Under the pieces are notes generated by a model that did not search any database, was not told the DNA's origin, and worked only from the letters and a program-made list of their open reading frames with translations. From Ligustrum vulgare (taxonomy: Eukaryota; Streptophyta; Magnoliopsida; Lamiales; Oleaceae), in contig OY743180.1 of the NCBI GenBank assembly GCA_963555705.1, positions 34,876,129-34,940,128 of the forward strand: a DNA stretch of 64,000 bases, read 5' to 3'. Both the position numbers and the translations under genes were made by a program. This document shows, piece by piece, positions 1-12,956 of this stretch (the first letter of the stretch is position 1; every line of letters starts with the position of its first letter).

Positions 1-2
1 CC

Positions 3-926
3 AGTATTCTACGAGCCCGTCTTCTGCAATCAATACAAATATTTAATCATTGTCAAGCAAATCTTAAATAATATTTTAAAGTATACAAAAATAAACTTTA
101 CAATAATAAATCTATTGCAATACTAAAATATGAAATTTCATAAACTTGTCTTACTCCAAATAAAAAAAATTTCAGTAGCAGTTCCTAACAATTGTTACTC
201 GTACATCGACATACCTACCCCAGGTCCTTACCCTATCCGAATAAAAGTTACCAACTTCTTCAACTCCCAGTCCGACTCCTATTAGCTTAGGAAATCTACT
301 TCAAACATACAATAATAATGAATTCAAAACTGAAAACAAAATCTAAAGGGCCATAAGAATATAAATAAATAAACTACTTCCCTTACGAGAAGTGCGGTTG
401 TAGCCAGTCCAAGCGTCCATATTGAAAACCATCCCAAAAAGACAAGTATTCTACGGAAACAGCTTATGTAATCGTTAAGAACAATCTTTCTCAAGCAAAT
501 CTTTTAAAATATTTTAAAGAAAATAATAGTAAACAATGCAACAATACATATATAGCAATACAAGAAGATGAAATTTCATACACTACTCTTACTTATACTT
601 ATGAAATTTTAATAACCGCTCCAACCTATTGTTCCTCTTACCCCCATTCATTAAATTTAGTGTCTACTTCAGCTATTACTCCAACTGTGACTTACCAACT
701 TCTACGACATCCCGTACTCGTATAATAGTTATTACTCACTTCACTCCTACTCCGACTCCTATTAACTCAAGTAATCTGCGTCAAACATACACTAATTATA
801 AATTCAATATTAAAAACTAAATCGAACTGGCCATAATAAACATTTCACTAAAAGAAATAATTCCCTTATAAGCAACTAGGTGGTCGGCATATCAAGTGTG
901 TAGTGTTAAAACCATTCCAAAAGACC
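3..926 (+). repeat. Representative 924-bp satellite unit: half A plus half B
   Basis: Half A (3-444) and half B (445-926) both open with agtattctacg. They stay recognisably similar in order: a tcaagcaaatctt block, an aatatttta block, a caatac...gatgaaatttcata or aatatgaaatttcata block, a tccgactcctatta block and an end block ccat(c/t)ccaaaa. The unit is therefore an ancient dimer of a monomer of about 480 bp whose halves diverged before the 924-bp unit was amplified. Half A of this form lacks a 47-bp segment present in the 970-bp form and matched by half B. No RNA gene, promoter or coding sequence is supported. Confidence 0.85.
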
Positions 927-1346
927 AGTATTCTACGAGCACGTCTTCTGCAATCAATACAAATATTTAATCATTGTCAAGCAAATCTTAAATAATATTT
1001 TAAAGTATACAAAAATAAACTTTACAATAATAAATCTATTGCAATACTAAAATATGAAATTTCATAAACTTGTCTTACTCCAAATAAAAAAAATTTCAGT
1101 AGCAGTTCCTAACAATTGTTACTCGTACATCGACATACCTACCCCAGGTCCTTACCCTATCCGAATAAAAGTTACCAACTTCTTCAACTCCCAGTCCGAC
1201 TCCTATTAGCTCAAGAAATCTACTTCAAACATACAATAATAATGAATTCAAAACTGAAAACAAAATCTAAAGGGCCATCAGAATATAAATAAATAAACTA
1301 CTTCCCTTACGAGAAGTGCGGTTGTAGCCAGTCCAAGCGTCCATAT

Positions 1347-1350
1347 TCTA
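1347..1350 (+). other. Junction of a 27-bp deletion between tatt repeats
   Basis: At the half A/half B junction, neighbours read ccatatt-gaaaacc...aagtatt-ctacgg. Here ccatatt is followed directly by ctacgg. One copy of tatt and the 26-27 bases between the two copies are gone. This explains the 897-bp unit. The pattern is that expected of slippage or end-joining at short direct repeats. Confidence 0.85.
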
Positions 1351-4300
1351 CGGAAACAGCTTATGTAATCGTTAAGAACAATCTTTCTCAAGCAAATTTT
1401 TTAAAATATTTTAAAGAAAATAATAGTAAACAATGCAACGATACATATATAGCAATACAAGAAGATGAAATTTCATACACTATTCTTACTTCTACTTATG
1501 AAATTTTAATAACCTCTCTAACCTATTATTACTCTCACCCCCATTCCTTAAATTTAGTGTCTTCTTCAGCTATTACTCCAACTGTGACTTACCAACTTCT
1601 ACGATATCCCGTACTCGTATAATAGTTATTACTCACTTCACTCCTACTCCGACTCCTATTAACTCAAGTAATCTGCGTCAAACATACACTAATTATAAAT
1701 TCAATATTAAAAACTAAATCGAACTGGCCATAATAAACATTTCACTAAAAGAAATAATTCCCTTATAAGCAACTAGGTTGTCGGCATATCAAGTGTGTAG
1801 TGTTAAAACCATTCCAAAAGACCAGTATTCTACGAGCCCGTCTTCTGCAATCAATACAAATATTTAATCATTGTCAAGCAAATCTTAAATAATATTTTAA
1901 AGTATACAAAAATAAACTTTACAATAATAAATCTATTGCAATACTAAAATATGAAATTTCATAAACTTGTCTTACTCCAAATAAAAAAAATTTCAGTAGC
2001 AGTTCCTAACAATTGTTACTCGTACATCGACATACCTACCCCAGGTCCTTACCCTATCCGAATAAAAGTTACCAACTTCTTCAACTCCCAGTCCGACTCC
2101 TATTAGCTTAGGAAATCTACTTCAAACATACAATAATAATGAATTCAAAACTGAAAACAAAATCTAAAGGGCCATAAGAATATAAATAAATAAACTACTT
2201 CCCTTACGAGAAGTGCGGTTGTAGCCAGTCCAAGCGTCCATATTGAAAACCATCCCAAAAAGACAAGTATTCTACGGAAACAGCTTATGTAATCGTTAAG
2301 AACAATCTTTCTCAAGCAAATCTTTTAAAATATTTTAAAGAAAATAATAGTAAACAATGCAACAATACATATATAGCAATACAAGAAGATGAAATTTCAT
2401 ACACTACTCTTACTTATACTTATGAAATTTTAATAACCGCTCCAACCTATTGTTCCTCTTACCCCCATTCATTAAATTTAGTGTCTACTTCAGCTATTAC
2501 TCCAACTGTGACTTACCAACTTCTACGACATCCCGTACTCGTATAATAGTTATTACTCACTTCACTCCTACTCCGACTCCTATTAACTCAAGTAATCTGC
2601 GTCAAACATACACTAATTATAAATTCAATATTAAAAACTAAATCGAACTGGCCATAATAAACATTTCACTAAAAGAAATAATTCCCTTATAAGCAACTAG
2701 GTTGTCGGCATATCAAGTGTGTAGTGTTAAAACCATTCCAAAAGACCAGTATTCTACGAGCACGTCTTCTGCAATCAATACAAATATTTAATCATTGTCA
2801 AGCAAATCTTAAATAATATTTTAAAGTATACAAAAATAAACTTTACAATAATAAATCTATTGCAATACTAAAATATGAAATTTCATACACTTGTCTTACT
2901 CCAAATAAAAAATTTTCAGTAGCAGTTCCTAACAATTGTAACTCTGAATCCCATATTTGTTAAACTTTAGTTCCTGTTTCCACTTTTACTCGTACATCGA
3001 CATACCTACCCCAGGTCCTTACCCTATCCGAATAAAAGTTACCAACTTCTTCAACTCCCAGTTCGACTCCTATTAACTCAAGAAATCTACTTCAAACATA
3101 CAATAATAATGAATTCAAAATTGAAAACAAAATCTAAAGGGCCATAAGAATTAAAATAAATAAACTACTTCCCTTACGAGAAGTACGGTTGTAGCCAGTC
3201 CAAGCGTCCATATTGAAAAGCATCCCGAAATGACAAGTATTCTACGAAAACAGCTTATGTAATCGTTAATAACAATCTTTCTCAAGCAAATCTTAACAAA
3301 TATTTTAAAGAAAATAATAGTAAACAATGTAATAATACATATACAGCAATACAAGAAGATGAAATTTCATACACTACTCTTACTTCTAATTATGAAATTT
3401 TAATAACCGCTCCACCCTATTGTTGCTCTTACCCCCATTCGTTAAATTTAGTGTCTACTTCAGCTATTACTCCAACTGTGACTTACCAACTCCTACAACA
3501 TCCCGTACTCGTATAAAAGTTATTACTCACTTCACTCCTACTCCGACTCCTATTAACTCAAGTAATCTACGTCAAACATACACTAATTATAAATTCAATA
3601 TTAAAAACTAAATCGAACTGGCCATAATAAACATTTCACTAAAAGAATTAATTCCCTTATAAGCAACTAGGTCGTCGGCATATCAAGTGTGTAGTGTTAA
3701 AACCATTCCAAAAGACCAGTATTCTACGAGCCCGTCTTCTGCAATCAATACAAATATTTAATCATTGTCAAGCAAATCTTAAATAATATTTTAAAGTATA
3801 CAAAAATAAACTTTACAATAATAAATCTATTGCAATACTAAAATATGAAATTTCATAAACTTGTCTTACTCCAAATAAAAAAAAATTCAGTAGCAGTTCC
3901 TAACAATTGTTACTCGTACATCGACATACCTACCCCAGGTCCTTACCCTATCCGAATAAAAGTTACCAACTTCTTCAACTCCCAGTCCGACTCCTATTAG
4001 CTTAGGAAATCTACTTCAAACATACAATAATAATGAATTCAAAACTGAAAACAAAATCTAAAGGGCCATAAGAATATAAATAAATAAACTACTTCCCTTA
4101 CGAGAAGTGCGGTTGTAGCCAGTCCAAGCGTCCATATTGAAAACCATCCCAAAAAGACAAGTATTCTACGGAAACAGCTTATGTAATCGTTAAGAACAAT
4201 CTTTCTCAAGCAAATCTTTTAAAATATTTTAAAGAAAATAATAGTAAACAATGCAACAATACATATATAGCAATACAAGAAGATGAAATTTCGTACACTA

Positions 4301-7300
4301 CTCTTACTTATACTTATGAAATTTTAATAACCGCTCCAACCTATTGTTCCTCTTACCCCCATTCATTAAATTTAGTGTCTACTTCAGCTATTACTCCAAC
4401 TGTGACTTACCAACTTCTACGACATCCCGTACTCGTATAATAGTTATTACTCACTTCACTCCTACTCCGACTCCTATTAACTCAAGTAATCTGCGTCAAA
4501 CATACACTAATTATAAATTCAATATTAAAAACTAAATCGAACTGGCCATAATAAACATTTCACTAAAAGAAATAATTCCCTTATAAGCAACTAGGTTGTC
4601 GGCATATCAAGTGTGTAGTGTTAAAACCATTCCAAAAGACCAGTATTCTACGAGCACGTCTTCTGCAATCAATACAAATATTTAATCATTGTCAAGCAAA
4701 TCTTAAATAATATTTTAAAGTATACAAAAATAAACTTTACAATAATAAATCTATTGCAATACTAAAATATGAAATTTCATAAACTTGTCTTACTCCAAAT
4801 AAAAAAATTTCAGTAGCAGTTCCTAACAATTGTTACTCGTACATCGACATACCTACCCCAGGTCCTAACCCTATCCGAATAAAAGTTACCAACTTCTTCA
4901 ACTCCCAGTCCGACTCCTATTAGCTCAAGAAATCTATTTCAAACATACAATAGTCATGAATTCAAAACTGAAAACAAAATCTAAAGGGCCATAAGAATTA
5001 AAATAAATAAACTACTTCCCTTACGAGAAGTACGGTTGTAGCCAGTCCAAGCGTCCATATTGAAAAGCATCCCGAAATGACAAGTATTCTACGGAAACAG
5101 CTTATGTAATCGTTAATAACAATCTTTCTCAAGCAAATCTTAACAAATATTTTAAAGAAAATAATAGTAAACAATGTAATAATGCATATACAGCAATACA
5201 AGAAGATGAAATTTCATACACTACTCTTACTTCTAATTATGAAATTTTAATAACCGCTCCAACCTATTGTTGCTCTTATCCCCATTCGTTAAATTTAGTG
5301 TCTACTTCAGCTATTACTCAAACTGTGACTTACCAACTTCTACGATATCCCGTACTCGTATAATAGTTATTACTCACTTCACTCCTACTCCGACTCCTAT
5401 TAACTCAAGTAATCTGCGTCAAACATACACTAATTATAAATTCAATATTAAAAACTAAATCGAACTGGCCATAATAAACATTTCACTAAAAGAAATAATT
5501 CCCTTATAAGCAACTAGGTTGTCGGCATATCAAGTGTGTAGTGTTAAAACCATTCCAAAAGACCAGTATTCTACGAGCACGTCTTCTGCAATCAATACAA
5601 ATATTTAATCATTGTCAAGCAAATCTTAAATAATATTTTAAAGTATACAAAAATAAACTTTACAATAATAAATCTATTGCAATACTAAAATATGAAATTT
5701 CATAAACTTGTCTTACTCCAAATAAAAAAAATTTCAGTAGCTGTTCCTAACAATTGTTATTCGTACATCGACATACCTACCCCAGGTCCTTACCCTATCC
5801 GAATAAAAGTTACCAACTTCTTCAACTTCCAGTCCGACTCCTATTAGCTCAGGAAATCTACTTCAAACATACAATAATAATGAATTCAAAACTGAAAACA
5901 AAATCTAAAGGGCCATAAGAATTTAAATAAATAAACTACTTCCCTTACGAGAAGTACGGTTGTAGCCAGTCCAAGCGTCCATATTGAAAACCATCCCAAA
6001 AAGAGAAGTATTCTACGAAAACAGCTTATGTAATCGTTAATAACAATCTTTCTCAAGCAAATCTTTTAAAATATTTTAAAGAAAATAATAGTAAACAATG
6101 CAACAATACATATATAGCAATACAAGAAGATGAAATTTCATACACTACTCTTACTTCTACTTATGAAATTTTAATAACCGCTCTAACCTATTGTTACTCT
6201 CACCCCCATTCCTTAAATTTAGTGTCTACTTCAGCTATTACTCCAACTGTGACTTACCAACTTCTACGACATCCCGTACTCGTATAATAGTTATTACTCA
6301 CTTCACTCCTACTCCGACTCCTATTAACTCAAGTAATCTGCGTCAAACATACACTAATTATAAATTCAATATTAAAAACTAAATCGAACTGGCCATAATA
6401 AACATTTCACTAAAAGAAATAATTCCCTTATAAGCAACTAGGTTGTCGGCATATCAAGTGTGTAGTGTTAAAACCATTCCAAAAGACCAGTATTCTACGA
6501 GCACGTCTTCTGCAATCAATACAAATATTTAATCATTGTCAAGCAAATCTTAAATAATATTTTAAAGTATACAAAAATAAACTTTACAATAATAAATCTA
6601 TTGCAATACTAAAATATGAAATTTCATAAACTTGTCTTACTCCAAATAAAAAAAATTTCAGTAGCAGTTCCTAACAATTGTTACTCGTACATCGACATAC
6701 CTACCCCAGGTCCTTACCCTATCCGAATAAAAGTTACCAACTTCTTCAACTCCCAGTCCGACTCCTATTAGCTTAGGAAATCTACTTCAAACATACAATA
6801 ATAATGAATTCAAAACTGAAAACAAAATCTAAAGGGCCATAAGAATTTAAATAAATAAACTACTTCCCTTACGAGAAGTACGGTTGTAGCCAGTCCAAGC
6901 GTCCATATTGAAAACCATCCCAAAAAGAGAAGTATTCTACGAAAACAGCTTATTTAATCGTTAATAACAATCTTTCTCAAGCAAATCTTTTAAAATATTT
7001 TAAAGAAAATAATAGTAAACAATGTAACAATACATATAGAGCAATACAAGAAGATGAAATTTCATACACTACTCTTACTTCTACTTATGAAATTTTAATA
7101 ACCGCTCTAACCTATTGTTACTCTCACCCCCATTCCTTAAATTTAGTGTCTACTTCAGCTATTACTCCAACTGTGACTTACCAACTTCTACGACATCCCG
7201 TACTCGTATAATAGTTATTACTCACTTCACTCCTACTCCGACTCCTATTAACTCAAGTAATCTGCGTCAAACATACACTAATTATAAATTCAATATTAAA

Positions 7301-10300
7301 AACTAAATCGAACTGGCCATAATAACCATTTCACTAAAAGAAATAATTACCTTATAAGCAACTAGGTCGTCGGCATATCAAGTGTGTAGTGTTAAAACCA
7401 TTCCAAAAGACCAGTATTCTACGACCACGTCTTCTGCAATCAATACAAATATTTAATCATTGTCAAGCAAATCTTAAATAATATTTTAAAGTATACAAAA
7501 ATAAACTTTACAATAATAAATCTATTGCAATACTAAAATATGAAATTTCATAAACTTGTCTTACTCCAAATAAAAAAAATTTCAGTAGCAGTTCATAACA
7601 ATTGTTACTCGTACATCGACATACCTAGCCCAGGTCCTTACCCTATCCGAATAAAAGTTACCAACTTCTTCAACTCCCAGTCCGACTCCTATTAGCTTAG
7701 GAAATCTACTTCAAACATACAATAATAATAAATTCAAAACTGAAAACAAAATCTAAAGGGCCATAAGAATTTAAATAAATAAACTACTTCCCTTACGAGA
7801 AGTACGGTTGTAGCCAGTCCAAGCGTCCATATTGAAAACCATCCCAAAAAGAGAAGTATTCTACGAAAACAGCTTATGTAATCGTTAATAACAATCTTTC
7901 TCAAGCAAATCTTTTAAAATATTTTAAAGAAAATAATAGTAAACAATGCAACAATACATATATAGCAATACAAGAAGATGAAATTTCATACACTACTCTT
8001 ACTTCTACTTATGAAATTTTAATAACCGCTCTAACCTATTGTTACTCTCACCCCCATTCCTTAAATTTAGTGTCTACTTCAGCTATTACTCCAACTGTGA
8101 CTTACCAACTTCTACGACATCCCGTACTCGTATAATAGTTGTTACTCACTTCACTCCTACTCCGACTCCTATTAACTCAAGTAATCTGCGTCAAACATAC
8201 ACTAATTATAAATTCAATATTAAAAACTAAATCGAACTGGCCATAATAAACATTTCACTAAAAGAAATAATTCCCTTATAAGCAACTAGGTCGTCGGCAT
8301 ATCAAGTGTGTAGTGTTAAAACCATTCCAAAAGACCAGTATTCTACGAGCACGTCTTCTGCAATCAATACAAATATTTAATCATTGTCAAGCAAATCTTA
8401 AATAATATTTTAAAGTATACAAAAATAAACTTTACAATAATAAATCTATTGCAATACTAAAATATGAAATTTCATAAACTTGTCTTACTCCAAATAAAAA
8501 AAATTTCAGTAGCAGTTCCTAACAATTGTTACTCGTACATCGACATACCTACCCCAGGTCCTTACCCTATCCGAATAAAAGTTACCAACTTCTTCAACTC
8601 CCAGTCCGACTCCTATTAGCTTAGGAAATCTACTTCAAACATACAATAATAATGAATTCAAAACTGAAAACAAAATCTAAAGGGCCATAAGAATTTAAAT
8701 AAATAAACTACTTCCCTTACGAGAAGTACGGTTGTAGCCAGTCCAAGCGTCCATATTGAAAACCATCCCAAAAAGAGAAGTATTCTACGGAAACAGCTTA
8801 TGTAATCGTTAATAACAATCTTTCTCAAGCAAATCTTTTAAAATATTTTAAAGAAAATAATAGTAAACAATGCAACAATACATATATAGCAATACAAGAA
8901 GATGAAATTTCATACACTACTCTTACTTCTACTTATGAAATTTTAATAACCGCTCTAACCTATTGTTACTCTCACCCCCATTCCTTAAATTTAGTGTCTA
9001 CTTCAGCTATTACTCCAACTGTGACTTACCAACTTCTACGACATCCCGTACTCGTATAATAGTTATTACTCACTTCACTCCTACTCCGACTCCTATTAAC
9101 TCAAGTAATCTGCGTCAAACATACACTAATTATAAATTCAATATTAAAAACTAAATCGAACTGGCCATAATAAACATTTCACTAAAAGAAATAATTCCCT
9201 TATAAGCAACTTGGTCGTCGGCATATCAAGTGTGTAGTGTTAAAATTATTCCAAAAGACCAGTATTCTACGAGCACGTCTTCTGCAATCAATACAAATAT
9301 TTAATCATTGTCAAGCAAATCTTAAATAATATTTTAAACTATACAAAAATAAACTTTACAATAATAAATCTATTGCAATACTAAAATATGAAATTTCATA
9401 AACTTGTCTTACTCCAAATAAAAAAAATTTCAGTAGCAGTTCCTAACAATTGTTACTCGTACATCGACATACCTACCCCAGGTCCTAACCCTATCCGAAT
9501 AAAAGTTACCAACTTCTTCAACTCCCAGTCCGACTCCTATTAGCTCAAGAAATCTATTTCAAACATACAATAATCATGAATTCAAAACTGAAAACAAAAT
9601 CTAAAGGGCCATAAGAATTAAAATAAATAAACTACTTCCCTTACGAGAAGTACGGTTGTAGCCAGTCCAAGCGTCCATATTGAAAAGCATCCCGAAATGA
9701 CAAGTATTCTACGGAAACAGCTTATGTAATCGTTAATAACAATCTTTCTCAAGCAAATCTTAACAAATATTTTAAAGAAAATAATAGTAAACAATGTAAT
9801 AATACATATACAGCAATACAAGAAGATGAAATTTCATACACTACTCTTACTTCTAATTATGAAATTTTAATAACCGCTCCAACCTATTTTTTCTCTCACC
9901 CCCATTCCTTAAATTTAGTGTCTACTTCAGCTATTACTCCAACTGTGACTTACCAACTTCTACGACATCCCGTACTCGTAAAATAGTTATTACTCACTTC
10001 ACTCCTACTCCGACTCCTATTAACTCAAGTAATCTGCGTCAAACATACACTAATTATAAATTCAATATTAAAAACTAAATCGAACTGGCCATAATAAACA
10101 TTTCACTAAAAGAAATAATTCCCTTATAAGCAACTAGGTGGTCGGCATATCAAGTGTGTAGTGTTAAAACCATTCCAAAAGACCAGTATTCTACGAGCAC
10201 GTCTTCTGCAATCAATACAAATATTTAATCATTGTCAAGCAAATCTTAAATAATATTTTAAAGTATACAAAAATAAACTTTACAATAATAAATCTATTGC

Positions 10301-12956
10301 AATACTAAAATATGAAATTTCATAAACTTGTCTTACTCCAAATAAAAAAAATTTCAGTAGCAGTTCCTAACAATTGTTACTCGTACATCGACATACCTAC
10401 CCCAGGTCCTAACCCTATCCGAATAAAAGTTACCAACTTCTTCAACTCCCAGTCCGACTCCTATTAGCTCAAGAAATCTATTTCAAACATACAATAATCA
10501 TGAATTCAAAACTGAAAACAAAATCTAAAGGGCCATAAGAATTTAAATAAATAAACTACTTCCCTTACGAGAAGTACGGTTGTAGCCAGTCCAAGCGTCC
10601 ATATTGAAAAGCATCCCGAAATGACAAGTATTCTACGGAAACAGCTTATGTAATCGTTAATAACAATCTTTCTCAAGCAAATCTTAACAAATATTTCAAT
10701 GAAAATAATAGTAAACAATGTAATAATACATATACAGCAATACAAGAAGATGAAATTTCATACACTACTCTTACTTCTAATTATGAAATTTTAATAACCG
10801 CTCCAACCTATTGTTGCTCTCACCCCCATTCCTTTAATTTAGTGTCTACTTCAGCTATTACTCCAACTGTGACTTACCAACTTCTACGACATCCCGTACT
10901 CGTATAATAGTTATTACTCACTTCACTCCTACTCCGACTCCTATTAACTCAAGTAATCTGCGTCAAACATACACTAATTATAAATTCAATATTAAAAACT
11001 AAATCGAACTGGCCATAATAAACATTTCACTAAAAGAAATAATTCCCTTATAAGCAACTAGGTCGTCGGCATATCAAGTGTGTAGTGTTAAAACCATTCC
11101 AAAAGACCAGTATTCTACGAGCACGTCTTCTGCAATCAATACAAATATTTAATCATTGTCAAACAAATCTTAAATAATATTTTAAACAATACAAAAATAA
11201 ACTTTACAATAATAAATCTATTGCAGTACTAAAATATGAAATTTCATAAACTTGTCTTACTCCAAATAAAAAAAATTTCAGTAGCAGTTCCTAACAATTG
11301 TTACTCGTACATCGACATACCTACCCCAGGTCCTAACCCTATCCGAATAAAAGTTACCAACTTCTTCAACTCCCAGTCCGACTCCTATTAGCTCAAGAAA
11401 TCTATTTCAAACATACAATAATCATGAATTCAAAACTGAAAACAAAATCTAAAGGGCCATAAGAATTTAAATAAATAAACTACTTCCCTTACGAGAAGTA
11501 CGGTTGTAGCCAGTCCAACCGTCCATATTGAAAAGCATCCCGAAATGACAAGTATTCTACGGAAACAGCTTATGTAATCGTTAATAACAATCTTTCTCAA
11601 GCAAATCTTAACAAATATTTTAAAGAAAATAATAGTAAACAATGTAATAATACATATACAGGAATACAAGAAGATGAAATTTCATACACTACTCTTACTT
11701 CTAATTATGAAATTTTAATAACCGCTCCAATCTATTGTTGCTCTCACCCCCATTCCTTTAATTTAGTGTCTACTTCAGCTATTACTCCAACTGTGACTTA
11801 CCAACTTCTACGACATCCCGTACTCGTATAATAGTTATTACTCACTTCACTCCTACTCCGACTCCTATTAACTCAAGTAATCTGCGTCAAACATACACTA
11901 ATTATAAATTCAATATTAAAAACTAAATCGAACTGGCCATAATAAACATTTCACTAAAAGAAATAATTCCCTTATAAGCAACTAGGTCGTCGGCATATCA
12001 AGTGTGTAGTGTTAAAACCATTCCAAAAGACCAGTATTCTACGACCACGTCTTCTGCAATCAATACAAATATTTAATCATTGTCAAGCAAATCTTAAATA
12101 ATATTTTAAAGTATACAAAAATAAACTTTACAATAATAAATCTATTGCAATACTAAAATATGAAATTTCATAAACTTGTCTTACTCCAAATAAAAAAAAA
12201 TTCAGTAGCAGTTCCTAACAATTTTTACTCGTACATCGACATACCTACCCCAGGTCCTTACCCTATCCGAATAAAAGTTACCAACTTCTTCAACTCCCAG
12301 TCCGACTCCTATTAGCTTAGGAAATCTACTTCAAACATACAATAATAATGAATTCAAAACTGAAAACAAAATCTAAAGGGCCATAAGAATTTAAATAAAT
12401 AAACTACTTCCCTTACGAGAAGTACGGTTGTAGCCAGTCCAAGCGTCCATATTGAAAACCATCCCAAAAAGAGAAGTATTCTACGGAAACAGCTTATGTA
12501 ATCGTTAATAACAATCTTTCTCAAGCAAATCTTTTAAAATATTTTAAAGAAAATAATAGTAAACAATGCAACAATACATATATAGCAATACAAGAAGATG
12601 AAATTTCATACACTACTCTTACTTCTACTTATGAAATTTTAATAACCGCTCTAACCTATTGTTACTCTCACCCCCATTCCTTAAATTTAGTGTCTACTTC
12701 AGCTATTACTCCAACTGTGACTTACCAACTTCTACGACATCCCGTACTCGTATAATAGTTATTACTCACTTCACTCCTACTCCGACTCCTATTAACTCAA
12801 GTAATCTGCGTCAAACATACACTAATTATAAATTCAATATTAAAAACTAAATCGAACTGGCCATAATAAACATTTCACTAAAAGAAATAATTCCCTTATA
12901 AGCAACTAGGTTGTCGGCATATCAAGTGTGTAGTGTTAAAACCATTCCAAAAGACC

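Larger units (their letters stand above)
3..3717 (+). repeat. Higher-order block with 1821-bp dimer period
   Basis: Units at 3 and 1824 are near-identical and share the cccgtcttctgc variant and the same B half. The 897-bp unit (927-1823) lies between them, so the segment repeats with period 1821 = 924 + 897. The next unit (2748) is the 970-bp form. The unit at 3718 again carries the cccgtcttctgc variant, which indicates the same lineage of units was copied more than once locally. Confidence 0.7.

Noticed and set aside
629..820. A 63-codon ORF recurring in most satellite units (with small changes)
   Set aside because: It recurs because the units are near-identical. Its composition (Tyr/Ser/Thr/Pro-rich, no domain) and its loss in many units by single base changes do not suggest selection for a protein.
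3170..3200. CENP-B-box-like word (tacgagaagtacggt) once per unit near the end of half A
   Set aside because: Only about six of the nine essential CENP-B box bases match, and no plant protein with that binding preference is established, so it is not annotated.
3151..3354. A 67-79-codon minus-strand hydrophobic ORF repeated in many units
   Set aside because: Same reason. It is the reverse of an AT-rich satellite segment, varies in length with small indels, and has no signal beyond apparent hydrophobicity from the base composition.
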